DNA of 64,000 nt, taken from NCBI RefSeq assembly GCF_047675955.1, contig NC_132919.1, positions 72,059,316 to 72,123,315 of the forward strand, given 5' to 3'. This DNA comes from Chlorocebus sabaeus (lineage: Eukaryota > Chordata > Mammalia > Primates > Cercopithecidae). Both the position numbers and the translations under genes were made by a program. Within the stretch, counting starts at the first letter, position 1. Every line of letters starts with the position of its first letter. A model generated the notes under the pieces. It saw only the letters and a program-made list of their open reading frames with translations. It searched no databases and was not told the DNA's origin. Shown one piece after another: positions 11,701 through 21,816 of the stretch.

Positions 11701-14586
11701 ACAACCCGATGTTAAGGCCCACAGCTGCCCATTGCAGCCTCGGGGCTCCTGTGTTTTGCGAGGCCAGACTGAGAAAAAATTGGTCTTTACGTGGGGTTGT
11801 TGCGCCACACTGACAGAAGGCTATGTGTGGCCAAAAAAATCCCTCCCCACTGACAAAAGCTCCCCTAGCGTCTGCCCAGTTCCAGAGATCAAGGGGACAG
11901 CCAGGAAGGTCGGTGGGGGGATAGTACCTTTCAGCGAAGGTGGTGTGTAGGCACAGGGGTTGGGTCTCTTCGACTTGAGATGGTGCCCCTCTCCTGAGGC
12001 TCTCTGCCAGGGGAAGTGCCAGGTTAAAGGGGCTCAGCAGAGGCCCCTTCCCTTCACCCTCCCTCCATTCCATCCCACCCATGGCCACCCAAGTGGACTG
12101 ATTTCGCCTCTGCTAATGGGTCCTGCACCTAGGCTGAGCCTCCCCACCCTGTGGCTTTGGGAGGGCCCCCATAAGCCATGGCCTGGTTTAGGGCAGGATT
12201 CTAGGTCCTGGAGGTTCCACCCTGAGTCTGAGCAGAGGAGGATCTGCTGGTGGCACCTGGCATGAGGCACTCTCAGAGGACTGCCCATTGATATGCTAAT
12301 GTGTCCTCTTGGGTGGCACCCCATACTGGTTGGTTGTCACTGCAGGCACTGGTCCACCCCACCCCAAAGGGCCCAGGTATCCTTCCTTCCAGCTGCCCCA
12401 GGAAACTCACCTGGTGGGGGGAGGCTTCCTCCTCTGAGGAAGGCCACCAAAGCCAACCAAACCGGAACCGAGTGAGGAGGAAGAGGAAGAGAGATAAAGA
12501 ATCCGAGTTATTTTCCCCAGGGTCTCAATCTCTTGGGACAGGGAAAGTGTGCCCTCTCCCTTCTGAGGCTGGGAGGTGTCATGTCAATAAATAAAGCCAA
12601 TAGAGTTGGGTTCCCAGACCTTATCCACTCCCCAGTCTCCCGCTCTGACTCCTGTTCGTGGAACTTCGGCAGGGCCCCTAGGAAGGCATCAGAGCTAGGG
12701 TGGGACAGGGGCTAAGTGGGCAGGGAGGGGCCTACCTGGTGAGGAGTGCTCTGAGAGCCGGAACAGCATGGCAGGCGTTGGTCTCCTGCGCCGGATCTAA
12801 GGAGAAGGAGGGAGGGGTGACAAGATAGACACCTGCGGCCCCCCACCCCACCCCAGATAGCAGGGAACAAACAGTGCTTTGGAGTCCCTGGAGAACCTTT
12901 GAATCAAAGTCTGTCAGAGCCAAAAGGAACTCTGTAGCTCACCTAACCCCCTCATTTTATAGAGGTGAAAAAGCAGGGCTCAGAGAGGTTTGGCAGTGTG
13001 CTCAAGGCCACACAGCACACCAAGTCCAAAGGACAAGAAAAACCCCAGTCACTGACTCCCAGGCCATGCCTTTCCCACTCCATGGCTACTCCAGAACAGA
13101 CATTTCCCTTCCTGTCTTCTCCCACCAAGGCCCTTCCTCTCCCCAGTTTCTGAAAACATCAGACCTCGGAAAACATCAGACCAAAGCTGGCTACAGCTGC
13201 AGCTGCCAGGGCTGGGCCCTGGGGAAGATGCCCCACGGGTCATGGCACCCACGTGGCCCTGCCCACCTAAGGTCAGTTCAAGGGCTCCAAACAAGCTGGA
13301 TCCAGCTTTTCAGAAGGAGACCGAGCCAGGGCACTGCAGGCATCCCCCACAGCTGAGGCTCAGGGACCCACAGAGGCCTGGGGGGGACCTCTCTGGGGGC
13401 CTGGGTTTGGGCTTCTCTGCCAGTCTCTGTAAAGCTGCAGAACTCTTCACCCAGTCCTTGTGAGAAGTGAAAAGTTGCCCTCCTTGCTACGTGAGCCAAG
13501 CTGAATTGGGGGGAGGCGGGTGCTGAGCACTCCCAGCAACTGACCCCCCACCCCTCAGCTTGGCAATCAGACCAACTGTCAGTTAATTAGGTCCCTGTTG
13601 AGCTCCAGGGAAATGCACAAAGAGAACCAGGTGAGTTAAGCTGAAACTGCCACCTCCCCTGCCAAGCTCCCCACAACACCCACCCAACCCAAAGCTGCTT
13701 AGGCCCAGGACTGTACCCCCTGCCCTCTATCTCCCCCCACAATGACTTGGCCCCCTCCTCACTGCTCGGTGGGGAGCCAGCTGCATCTCAGCAACAAGTG
13801 ACCCCTGCTCCACTAGGGATGGGAAGTGGAGCCCTCTGTCACAGCACCCCCCAACCTTTGGAAGCCCCTCAGCCCCCAAGAAGGCTCTCGGGAGGACTCA
13901 GTAGTCTGTAGGAAGACGTCTGGCTTTGTGATGACTTGTCACCTGTCCCTCCTTGGGGTTGGGGCTCTGGGGCCTGACAGCAGGAGGTCAGAGCAAGGTT
14001 CTGGCGACCCCAGCCCAGGCACGCACACGGGACTAGAGAGGGACAGGGCAGTGGGGTCACCCGGTGGCAACCTCACACTCTCGCCCTGGGTGGCGAGATC
14101 AGTGTCCGCCGCTGCTCACATCTGACCAGCTCTGGGCTGGAGCCAGGCGAGCGGTCCCGGTGGTAGCCTATTAGACTGACTACCCTTTGGGGACTGTGCT
14201 GGGACCAAAGGACGCCCCACTCCCGGACGGTCTGGAATCGGCCTGTCCCCCCACCCCCGCACCCCCAGCCTCACTGCCGGGAACTCTCTGGCCCCGGGAT
14301 TAGGACCGAAGCCGCGGGAAAAAGTTGCACGAGTCTCCAGCTAACTTCACACGCGGCCCCGCACCCAGTCCTGACCGAGGCAGAGCCCGGCTCCCCTTGC
14401 CCCCCCACCCCCAGGCCAGTCCGGCCGGGGCAGCTCCCTGCGAGTGCGAAGAAGCCCCGCGGGGTGTGTCGGGGACACTGCTAGAGTGGGGCGCTGGCCG
14501 CTTACCATCTCCACCTGGCGGGGGTCGAGCTGGCTAGGGGGCGCGGGAACCGAGAACTGGATCTTCTTGCGGTCCTTGGGGTCCAT
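5698..14586 (-). CDS. PPP1R1B: DARPP-32, protein phosphatase 1 regulatory subunit 1B (7 exons)
   Basis: Coding exons in transcript order: 14586-14506, 12796-12736, 12433-12411, 12003-11928, 8173-7970, 5956-5837, 5747-5698. They total 615 nt, or 204 residues plus TAA, the same length as the human protein. DARPP-32 is a cytosolic signalling switch of dopamine-receptive striatal neurons. Phosphorylated on Thr34 by PKA, it inhibits protein phosphatase 1; phosphorylated on Thr75 by Cdk5, it inhibits PKA. All key parts are visible: the PP1-docking KKIQF at residues 7-11, the RRRRPTPAM site with Thr34, YTPP with Thr75, Ser102 in a CK2-like acidic context, an acidic Glu/Asp run at about 119-136, and Ser137 after it. 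Met37 in exon 2 could start the truncated t-DARPP form. Relative to human as I recall it, there is an extra Glu for Asp in the acidic run, Pro at 172, Ser at 177 and Leu at 199. None of these touches a known phosphosite. Confidence 0.98.
5837..5956 (-). CDS. PPP1R1B: PPP1R1B exon 6 (residues 149-188)
   Basis: The exon is 120 bp, flanked by CCCAG and GTAAG. It encodes AGQKTTCGQGLEGPWERPPP and then a short acidic segment ending EDPALS. It has DEPERDGSS where I recall DESERDGGS in human. Confidence 0.96.
6308..6623 (-). repeat. Alu (AluS-like)
   Basis: A TTTG-rich tail, then GAGATGGAGTCTCACTCTG, ending CCACTGCGCCCAGCC; full length, in PPP1R1B intron 5. Confidence 0.95.
7011..7313 (-). repeat. 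Alu (AluS-like)
   Basis: A T-run of about 20, then GAGACGGAGTCTCGCTCTG; full length, in PPP1R1B intron 5. Confidence 0.95.
7469..7480 (+). promoter_or_regulatory. CTCF-like core in PPP1R1B intron 5
   Basis: CACTAGAGGGCA matches the forward CTCF core closely. It is opposite in direction to the sites near 19871. Confidence 0.35.
7970..8173 (-). CDS. PPP1R1B: PPP1R1B exon 5 (residues 81-148), acidic exon
   Basis: This is the largest coding exon, at 204 bp, flanked by GCCAG and GTAAG. It encodes AVQRIAESHLQSISNLNENQ and then the Glu/Asp-rich stretch through DSQAEVLKVIRQS. Ser102 and Ser137 are here. The GAG/GAA/GAC run is a coding near-repeat and may vary in length between individuals or species. 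Confidence 0.97.
10737..11360 (-). repeat. AluJ split by a younger Alu
   Basis: The two AluJ halves (10737-10911 and 11214-11360) share the target duplication ACTTAGCTC on both sides of the inner Alu. Confidence 0.85.
10912..11213 (-). repeat. Alu (AluS-like), nested
   Basis: A T-run, then CTTGAGACAGAGTTTTGCTC, ending CACCGCGCCTGACCC; inserted in the AluJ. Confidence 0.9.
11928..12003 (-). CDS. PPP1R1B: PPP1R1B exon 4 (residues 56-80)
   Basis: The exon is 76 bp, flanked by GGCAG and GTACT. It encodes RASGEGHHLKSKRPNP and then CAYTPPSLK, with Thr75 as the Cdk5 site. The donor GTACTA is weak after +3, but no other site keeps the frame. Confidence 0.96.
12411..12433 (-). CDS. PPP1R1B: PPP1R1B exon 3, 23-bp microexon (residues 48-55)
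   Basis: This exon is only 23 bp long, with CAG before it and GTGAG after it. Joined to the last G of exon 2 it reads EEEASPHQ and restores the frame exactly to exon 4. Its placement is fixed by the known protein sequence; an ORF scan cannot see it. Confidence 0.95.
12736..12796 (-). CDS. PPP1R1B: PPP1R1B exon 2 (residues 28-47)
   Basis: The exon is 61 bp, flanked by TTAG and GTAGG. It encodes IRRRRPTPAM and the following LFRLSEHSSP, including the PKA target Thr34 and Met37, the start of t-DARPP. It leaves one base of the next codon. Confidence 0.97.
12797..14505 (-). other. PPP1R1B: PPP1R1B intron 1
   Basis: This 1.7-kb intron has a reversed MIR at about 12885-13060 and otherwise unique GC-rich sequence. 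In human the t-DARPP transcript uses an alternative first exon in this region. I could not place one here from sequence alone. Confidence 0.8.
12885..13060 (-). repeat. MIR (reversed)
   Basis: CCTCATTTTATAGAGGTGAA is followed by CAGAGAGGTTTGGCAG and CAAGGCCACACAGC. Confidence 0.75.
14506..14586 (-). CDS. PPP1R1B: PPP1R1B coding exon 1 (residues 1-27)
   Basis: The ATG is at 14586-14584 and the exon ends GTGGAGATG before GTAAG (GT at 14505-14504). It is in phase 0 and encodes 27 residues, from MDPKDRKKIQF to RQVEM, including the PP1-docking motif. An open frame runs on past the donor into intron 1 but loses all similarity there. Confidence 0.97.
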
Positions 14587-14830
14587 GGCACGCGGGGTGG
14601 GCGGCGGGGCTGGGAAGCGCGACTCGGGGTCCCGGCGGCGGTCTGTGCTGGGCTCCCCCGCGCAGGTGGCGGGCTGTGCGGCGGGAGGAGGAGGAGGGCT
14701 GTTCGCTCACGGATAAAAATACCGCGCCCGCCGAGGGGAGGGCGCGGAGCGGGAGGAGGGTCGGCGCCCGGGCTGGGCGCGCCCCCAGGCTCTCGGGACT
14801 CTGGGCTCGCCCCCCGCGCTCGCTGAGCCG
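14587..14830 (-). other. PPP1R1B: PPP1R1B 5'UTR of exon 1, approximate
   Basis: The stretch is upstream of the ATG on minus, is GC-rich with many CpGs, and has no splice acceptor near the ATG, so it should be continuous 5'UTR. The far end is estimated from the human gene length, not read from the sequence. An A/T island at about 14712-14726 inside it (GATAAAAATACC on plus) is the only TATA-like segment. Confidence 0.6.
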
Positions 14831-15140
14831 GGTCTGTGCCTCGCTCCCTCGCACTCCCCGGCCTGGGTGTCTCTGCGTCTCGGTGTCTCTCCCCTCCGGA
14901 GTGTCTCTGCGTCTCGGTGTCTCTCCCCTCCTGAGTGTCTCTGCGTGTCTCCTCTCTCTGCCTCTCGCGCCCTTCTCCACCTCCCTCCCTCAGCCTCTCC
15001 TCCTCTCCGCGTGTGTCGCTGCCTCTGCCAGGCTCACCCCTCCGGTCCCAGCTTTGGGGTCCCCAGCCCGTCCCCTCCGCCTGGGACTGGCGCCCGGGTG
15101 CTCGGAGGGAGGGCTTAGAGGAAACTGGCCAATGAGCATG
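14831..15140 (-). promoter_or_regulatory. PPP1R1B: PPP1R1B promoter region (CpG-rich)
   Basis: CpG-rich DNA flanks the presumed start of PPP1R1B. It contains a tandem repeat of 34 bp (14867-14955) and a CCAAT box on plus at 15129-15133, which reads ATTGG on minus. It is assigned by position only. Confidence 0.5.
14867..14955. repeat. 34-bp tandem repeat, about 2.5 copies
   Basis: GTGTCTCTGCGTCT starts at 14867 and again at 14901, and a variant starts at 14935. The spacing is exactly 34 bases and the unit continues with GGTGTCTCTCCCCTCC. It is a small minisatellite just upstream of PPP1R1B. Confidence 0.85.
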
Positions 15141-17340
15141 GAGAATCGTGTTCTCCTGGGGCTGGGAGGAGGGTGGGAGTTAGAGCCAAGGCCGGGGGAG
15201 CCGGCTGGGGGGCCCCCTGCGGTCTCCCCAGAACTTGAAGCTGCATTATTGATGGAGTCCAGCAGAGAGGATAAAGGGGGAGGGAGGGGGAGAGGGGCAG
15301 CGGGGAGGCAGGACTCTGGCTTTAACCCCTTCGTGGTCCTGGCACTGGGAATTTCAGGGAGGCCTGTGAGGTCGTGGGGAGAGTACCAGCCTGTCACGCT
15401 GTGAATGGGGGTGTCCTGGAAAGGCAGCGAGTGTGACCGAGTTGTGTGTGGGAGGACACGTGTCAGTCATCATGGCAGGGAGAGTGTGCAGGGGAGTGCC
15501 GGGGCCCTTTGGTGCCCATAGCCTGGGAGTGTGTGTTGGGGGGTCGGTGTGGTGTGTGTGTAAGTGTGTCACAGTGTCAAAGATGCAGGTGTGAGTGGCA
15601 GGATGTGGGAGGACTGCGTGTGTGCGGGGGAGGGTGTGGGTGTCGGGGAGGATGTCAGAGGCTGTCAAGGTGATGGGCAGGCGTGTGCCAGCTTGCAGGG
15701 AGTGGGGGACTGTATCCACAGCTCCCGCCGTGCAATTGCTGGGGGTATGAGGTTGTGAATGTGTGAGCGCTCCTGTGAGGGAGAAGGGGAATGCGCCCTG
15801 CCATGATGTACCCTGGATTCACGTGGCTCCTGTCTTTCCTCTCCAGATCTAACGGGGTGGGGAGGACAGGACCGACCCAGAGTTGGGCGGTTTGGGGGCT
15901 GCCTATACACGTGCCATCACGTGCGTGAATTTGGTGCATTCAGAAGCAGGGTTGGGGGAGACAGGTGTGAGTCTCTCTCTCTCTTTAGAGGTGTTTGTGT
16001 GTGTCTCTGGAGCGGGAACAGGAGGAGCTGGCCCTGTGGGTGGAATGTCCTTGTCTATCTGTCCGGGCCTTGGGTACCTTTGCGGGAGCTGCTGTTTCCC
16101 TCCTTGGGGCTGCGCAGAGGGTCTGAATGCTTCTGTCTAGCACTGAGAGGGTGCGTGTGTAGGCGTGTACATAGCATGTCTTCCTGGGGCTCTGTTTGTG
16201 TTGGCATCCTCTCTCCTGGTCACTCTCAGGCCTGAAACTGCCAGGAGCCTTCCCTACCCCCAATCCTCCTGCGGCTTTTCCACTCCCAGCCCCAGCATCT
16301 GGGTCCTTGGTGGAGTGAGAGGCAGAGGAATCTTCTGGAATTGGGGTCAGGGCCCACTCTGGGGGTGAGGGAAAGAGTGGCAGGAGGGCCAGAGTGTTGC
16401 TCACAGGAGCGGGGTGTCCTGGCCACCCAGCTCCACATTGGCCAACCCCAGGCCTGGCTCAAGTCCCCGCATGTTTGTTGACTTATATACTTGTTGGGAA
16501 ACAGCCAGATGCCAAGTTGTCGGCCCAGGGATGTAGGCATCTCTGGCAGCCCCTAGCTTGGCCCAGAACCTCTGTCGAAGATGGGGTGTGGTGGGGAGTG
16601 GCAAAGGCCAATTTGGCAGTGCCTTGGGAGGGTAAATAAGGAGGCCCTGAAAGGAAGAAGGGGTACAGGAAGGGCATGACCCAGGCAGTGGCCCGGACAG
16701 CCACTGGGTGGGCAGAGGTGGGGAAGAGGCTTGTGGCCAGTGCTGGTGGTGTGGGGAAGGATCGTGGGGATGAAGGGGACAGAGGACAGCTGGGAGGGTG
16801 ATGAGAGGATGGAGACAGGGAGGCATGACCACCACTTGCACCTCAGAGCCTGTCGGAGCTGAAAAGGCCTCAGGGAACTTGGCAGCTGAGCCCCATTTGA
16901 GCAGGAGGGCTTATTTACGGAGGCTCTGCTGAACTTACTGGAGCTCTGGGAGACCCCAGATCAGGAAACATTCCCCGGATCCCAGGCTGGGGCAGCTGAG
17001 AAGGGAGATGAGGGCAGAGAAGCCTCCCTCTCAGCTAGGCCTGGAAGATGAGGTCTTTGGGAGCAGAGGGACGGTGTTTGCCCATCTCCCCCAGCCTGTG
17101 GCCAGGCACCCACACTTCTGGCATCTAAATCCTGGGGCCAAGAAGGGTGGGGAAGACTGGCTGACAGAGGGACAGACACGGGACAGACACGAAGGAGGAG
17201 GAGGAGACTGCACAGAGACAGGACGTGAGAGAGAGATTGAAGGGAGAGAGAAGAAAGCAAAGAGGGACAGAAAACAAGGTTGAGAGATGGAGACAAAGGG
17301 AGGCAGAGAGACAGAGGGAGCCTCACAACGGAGAAAGGCA
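15140..17340. other. Intergenic, GT- and purine-rich, no gene seen
   Basis: The DNA upstream of PPP1R1B is unique but biased. GT-rich blocks lie between about 15400 and 16200 and a GA-rich tract at 17150-17360. Open frames here are short and have no recognisable domains. Confidence 0.6.
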
Positions 17341-17480
17341 GAAGACAGAGATGGAGAGAGAGTAAAAATAGCTCAGCATTAAGATAATTGCAGCTCACAG
17401 CTCTGCCCTCCGTTAGGAATTAAATTAGGTTTTATTACTTTGATTTTTCTCTCCTGGATCCTACGCGACTTCTCAAGAAC
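17340..17480. promoter_or_regulatory. AT-rich candidate conserved element
   Basis: An abrupt AT-rich, repeat-free block lies between a GA tract and GC-rich DNA. It carries AGATAATTGCAG and GGAATTAAATTAGG, which are homeodomain-type cores. It looks like a non-coding regulatory element, but only conservation data could show it. Confidence 0.3.
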
Positions 17481-17704
17481 TTGGGGAAAAGTTTTTCAGG
17501 TGGGCGGCCAGGTGGTGGGGGCTGCGTGGGCGACAGAGGAGGAAAGGGATGGGACTCTGGGGAGCTGGGGGAGGGGTGGGCAAGGGCAAGGAGTGGGGAG
17601 GGGCTGCTGGGGACAGTGGAGCCCAGCAGGGGCTGGGGGAGGTGGCCAGGACCAGGCACAGGGTGGGGGTGGGAGGGCGCTGAGAAGCAAAGGGCCAGGG
17701 TGCC

Positions 17705-17800
17705 CTGCATTCACTTTGACTTAGAATTAATCATATGCAAATAAGATGTAAAAATAATATGCCACTCCTTGGTTATTATTCTTGGGTTAGAAGCACAGGC
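17705..17800. promoter_or_regulatory. Octamer/E-box candidate enhancer
   Basis: A perfect octamer ATGCAAAT (17735-17742) overlaps an E-box CATATG (17732-17737), within AT-rich repeat-free sequence that also has TTAATCAT. POU and bHLH proteins bind these motifs. Function is inferred. Confidence 0.35.
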
Positions 17801-18164
17801 GGTTGGGTCCAAGGAACAAATTCAAGACCTCATTTGACTTAACTCTGATTGAACTGTGGGTCTCTCTGCTTGGACTGACAGAAAAAGTTGGTGGTAGGGT
17901 GTCTATTGATGTACCATAGGTCTGAGTACACTATTTTGAGGCATTTCTTTCCCATCATGTATCTTCATGCCATTGCTGGATGCCTGCCATGGGGCCTGGC
18001 GTGCAGGAGGCCCTGTATTCACCTCTGGAGGGAAAATTTGGGAGGGTGGTTTGAGGCTTTGCCCTCTTCCCCAGATGGGTGGAGAAGGGACACTCGGATC
18101 TGTCCCCCACTCCTCCCAAGCAAGATGTGTTTACCTGGACAGAACATCAGCTGGGAAGTCCCAG

Positions 18165-18300
18165 CCCTGGGTAGGAATTTCAGGTCTGTAACTTACTGTG
18201 TGAACTTGGACTTATTTCTTAACTACTCTCTGTGCCTCAGTTTCCTTATGCTTCAGAGCCCACCTCACATGGTGGCTGTGACGATTCAATAGGAAGAAAA
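18165..18300 (+). repeat. MIR
   Basis: ACTTACTGTGTGAACTTGGA and GTGCCTCAGTTTCCTTATG match the MIR core. Confidence 0.75.
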
Positions 18301-18759
18301 ATAAAGCCCCCACCAGGGCAGGATTGCTGATAGCCCTTGATTGAGTTTCCGGCTTCCCCAGAGCTCTGGGGATGCGCATCCAGAAAGAGCCGGCAGGTGG
18401 CGGAGTCGGCCAGGGTTTGGGTAGCTACTGCAGGCACTGCGGGTCTGGAGTTGGGCATCATACTCGTGACCTTGACACCACAGAGCTGAGCTGGCTGGGT
18501 TGGCATGTGGCAGCTAGAAGGGAGGCCCCGGAAGTCCCAGGAAGCACCCTGAGAGGAGCCTGGAGTGCTGGCTGGGAGCCCTGGGCGTCTTTCCCTGCCC
18601 TTGGGGGAAGGGAGAAGTGGGGACGGGGGAGGAAGAGGAATTCCAAGGCCCACCTCCTCTGGGGAAGGCCGTGTACCCAAGAGGAGAGGGCAAGGGCACC
18701 CTCCGTAGGAGCAGTGGTGGCACCAGGACAGGTGGACAACAATCTGAGACGTTCATTTA

Positions 18760-19068
18760 CACACGGACTCATTCATTCATTCACCCGTCATCCATCCCTT
18801 TGCCCATTCAGTACATTCACATTGGGTGCTTAGGTGCTTTGTTCCAAATTTTGTTGAGTTACAGTTTGCATACAATAAAGTGTTAAATATACATTTCAAT
18901 GAGTTTTTGGAAATTTATATAGCATTTGACCACCACCACAATACAGATATATAATGTTTCTGTCACCCCAGAACGTTCGTTTTTTGCCCCAATCCAAGTC
19001 AATCTCCCTTCTCCACTCATTGGGTGTATCGTAACTCTTAGCACACTATTTTGATACGTGTCTTTCTC

Positions 19069-19073
<5 letters not shown>
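18760..19073. repeat. Old L1M-like LINE fragment
   Basis: An AT-rich stretch with text typical of the 3' region of old L1 copies (TTGAGTTACAGTTTGCATAC and ACCACCACCACAATAC). It is cut off by the Alu at 19074. Confidence 0.5.
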
Positions 19074-19115
<42 letters not shown>

Positions 19116-19400
19116 GACAGGGTCTTGCTCTGTTGCCCAGGCTGGAGAGCAGTGGCGCCATCACGACTCACTGCAGCCTCGACCTCCTAGGCTCAAATGA
19201 TCCTCCTGCCTCAGCCTTCTGTGTTGCTGGAACTACAGATGTGCACCACCACACCCGGCTAATTTTTTAATATTATTTTTTGTAGAGACAGGGTCTCACT
19301 TTGTTGCCTAGGCTGGTCTGGAACTCCTGGGCTCAAGGGATCCTTCTGCCTTGGCCTCCCAAAGGGCTGGGATTACAGGCATGAGCCACCGTCGCCGGCC
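19074..19400 (-). repeat. AluJ
   Basis: A T-run of about 39 bases, then AGAGACAGGGTCTTGCTCTG; the long pure T-run may be polymorphic. Confidence 0.9.
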
Positions 19401-19539
19401 GTCGTCTCTGTTTACATCATCACCGACCTGCCACAGTACCCAGAATACAGCAGGCACTCCATGACGCCGAGAGAATGGTTTGAGAAGTGAATGAATAGAT
19501 GAATACATGAGTCAGAAATTGACAACGGTGACATATAGG

Positions 19540-19720
19540 GAGCCTCTGTGCTGGGCACCGGGCTAGGCCCTTCCTATGCACTCTCATTTAATCCTTGCTG
19601 GTATCCTTCCAGTTCACAGATGAGGCTATTAGATTCAGAGAGGTTCAGCAGCTTTTGCCCAGAGCCTGGGTTCAAACGCAGACAGTCCAACTCCAGAGCC
19701 CTCCCGCTTTAACTGCTGCT
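19540..19720 (-). repeat. MIR (reversed)
   Basis: CTCTCATTTAATCCTTGCTG, TTCACAGATGAGGCTAT and TTCAAACGCAGACAGTCC are in the right order for reversed MIR. Confidence 0.7.
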
Positions 19721-19867
19721 TTTAACACGTTCAGGATGGACGCGTGGAAGATCGCGTGCACGCACTGCAGCGGGCTCCGCTCTTTCTCTGCCCTGGACCA
19801 GGTTTCTCTCTCGCTCAGTCCCGCCAGTTTGGACCGTTCGCGGGAGCAGCAGAAATCAATGTGCGGA

Positions 19868-19925
19868 GGCTGCCCTCTGGTGGCACAAACGAGTACAGCC
19901 GTATATGTGCCCTCTGGCGCCCCCA
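19868..19925 (-). promoter_or_regulatory. Pair of CTCF-like sites
   Basis: TGCCCTCTGGTGGCAC at 19871-19886 and GTGCCCTCTGGCGC at 19907-19920 both resemble the reverse of the CTCF core (CCACNAGGGGGCGC type). They have the same orientation, about 38 bp apart. They lie between PPP1R1B and NEUROD2. Confidence 0.45.
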
Positions 19926-20149
19926 GGTGGGAGCTGGGAGGTTGTTGAGAAGAGAGCAAGCTGCAGCCCACAAGGGGGGCAGCCTCAGCCCCCGGCACCT
20001 GGAGACCCCCTGCTCTGGCCACTGCCTGGTGCCCCCCGAGGTGCCAGCTGAGGCTGCCCCCGAAGAATGCCAGCTGCCGGAGCCCGCCGCCTCCCACTCC
20101 CTCCACCAGCCTCACACACACTCCAATCCCGGTCCAGTCGGCTGCTTTC

Positions 20150-20245
20150 ATTCCCTGAAGAAGAGGCCCTAAAGTTAAAACAGCTGTTAATTTATAAACC
20201 AATTTTTCCGTGACTGCTTAATAAATCGCCAGCAGCTGCTCTGCC
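20150..20245. promoter_or_regulatory. AT-rich block with two CAGCTG E-boxes
   Basis: Repeat-free AT-rich sequence with AACAGCTGTTAAT near 20180 and a further CAGCTG near 20233. It may be a bHLH-bound element. Confidence 0.25.
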
Positions 20246-21039
20246 CCGTCCTCCTGCCCAGGCACCCGGCCCCGGGGGCTGCATGGAGAAGCTCAGAGCC
20301 GCCAGCCTGCCCCTCCTGCCTTCTTCCTCCAACCTCTCCAACTTGCCCCCATTCACCCAGAAACTGGGCAACTTGCGGGGCAGTGGGCGGGGGCGGGGGT
20401 GTGGACCTTGATGAACCCAGCTTCTCTGGTCTTCAGTGCAGTGCTGAGACAGGGATGAGTTTTCTTTCCTAATGGGCTGCAGCCCAAGGGCCATCCCTCG
20501 GTAAGTCCCACAACCCCCACATCCCACCGGACTTTCAGGTCCGGAAGGTGGGTGTCAAAGGTTTCTCTAGTTCTGGGGAAATGAGGGTGTCCAGATTCCC
20601 TGGGGAAGCCCCCCTGAGCCACCAGGAGGTAAGGGGATCCTGAGAGCACTGGAATCCCAGTGTTCTGTCTCAGGGTGGACCCCCTGACAGATGCTAACAT
20701 ACTCCCTGACCCTGCTGTGCTCTCAAGGGTGGGCTGGGAAGAGGCAAGAGAGGCTGGGATAGCATCCTGTTCTGGAGCTCCTGGTGCCGGCCCATGCGTC
20801 CTGAAGCCCTAGTGAGGAGGGATCGGGGCCACCTGAACACTCACTTTCCCAGCTTCTACTAACATATAAACAGCACCATGAAAATTCATGTGGGGCGGGG
20901 CCGTGTGAACTGCAGGCTTGAGGCCTGTTCTTTCTCTTTGCATCTGCAAGTTCCAAAGGCACCCAGGGTGAAAGGCCAGCTGCCACCATGATCCCTGATT
21001 GCTGGGCAAGGGGGTCAATATGGCTCAGCGTGTGCAGGG

Positions 21040-21260
21040 TGGTGAAGCACCCCAGCTCAGAAGTTCAACTCCCAGTTCTACCACTTACTAGCTGTGTGAC
21101 CTTGGCCAAGTCATTTAATCTCTCTTTCCTTCCTCGGTGTCTCCATTTATAAAATGGGGATAGCAATAGAATTATAAAAACTAAGCAAGTTGATGCTCAT
21201 AAGCACACAGTTTAAAAATGTGATTTATTACAAAGTGATGCTTGGTATTATCTTCTCATC
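21040..21260 (+). repeat. MIR
   Basis: TACTAGCTGTGTGACCTTGG is followed by CATTTATAAAATGGGGATAG. Confidence 0.85.
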
Positions 21261-21388
21261 CCCCTGCTGGAGACCGAAGCTCCTGGAAAACCCAAATAGG
21301 AGAGACAAATAGCAATTATTGGGGTAGGGGTGCCCAAGAGATTGCCAGGGGAAGTGGGTGGGGGGCAGGTAGGAATGCAGGGACAATG

Positions 21389-21685
21389 TTTTTTTTTTTT
21401 TGAGACGGAGTCTTGCTCTTGGTCGCCCAAACTGGAGTTCAGTGGCAGCGATCTTGGCTCACTGCAACCTTCGCCTCCCAGGTTCAAGCAATTCTCCTGA
21501 CTCAGCTTTCCAAGTAGCTAAGATTACAGATGCCCGCTACCACGCCCAGCTAATTTTGTAGTTTTAGTAGAGACAGGGTTTCACTATGTTGGCCAGGCTG
21601 GTCTCGAACTCCTGACCTCAAGTGATCTGCCTGCCTTGGCCTCCCAAAGTGCTAGGATTACAGGTGTGAGCCACTGCGCCCGGCC
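21389..21685 (-). repeat. Alu (AluS-like)
   Basis: A T-run, then GAGACGGAGTCTTGCTCTTG, ending CACTGCGCCCGGCC. Confidence 0.93.
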
Positions 21686-21702
21686 TATCAGGTACAAAAA
21701 AA

Positions 21703-21811
21703 TTTTTTTTTTTTTTGAGACGGAGTCTCGCTCTGTCGCCCAGGCTGGAGCGCAGTGACCAGATCTCGGCTCACTGCAAGCTCCGCCTCCTGGGTTCACA
21801 CCATTCTCCTG
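21703..21811 (-). repeat. Alu, truncated
   Basis: Only about 110 bases from the 3' side of an AluY-like copy remain. It stops at CATTCTCCTG, where the next AluY begins. Confidence 0.85.
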
Positions 21812-21816
21812 TTTAG

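Larger units (their letters stand above)
8174..11927 (-). other. PPP1R1B: PPP1R1B intron 4
   Basis: This 3.75-kb intron separates exons 4 and 5. From 8174 to about 10600 it is unique DNA with no exon I can support. From about 10600 to 11470 it holds an L2 fragment split by an AluJ that is itself split by an AluS-like copy. Confidence 0.85.

Noticed and set aside
14676..15404. A 242-codon plus frame at the PPP1R1B promoter
   Set aside because: It is antisense to the promoter and built partly on the 34-bp repeat; no domain.
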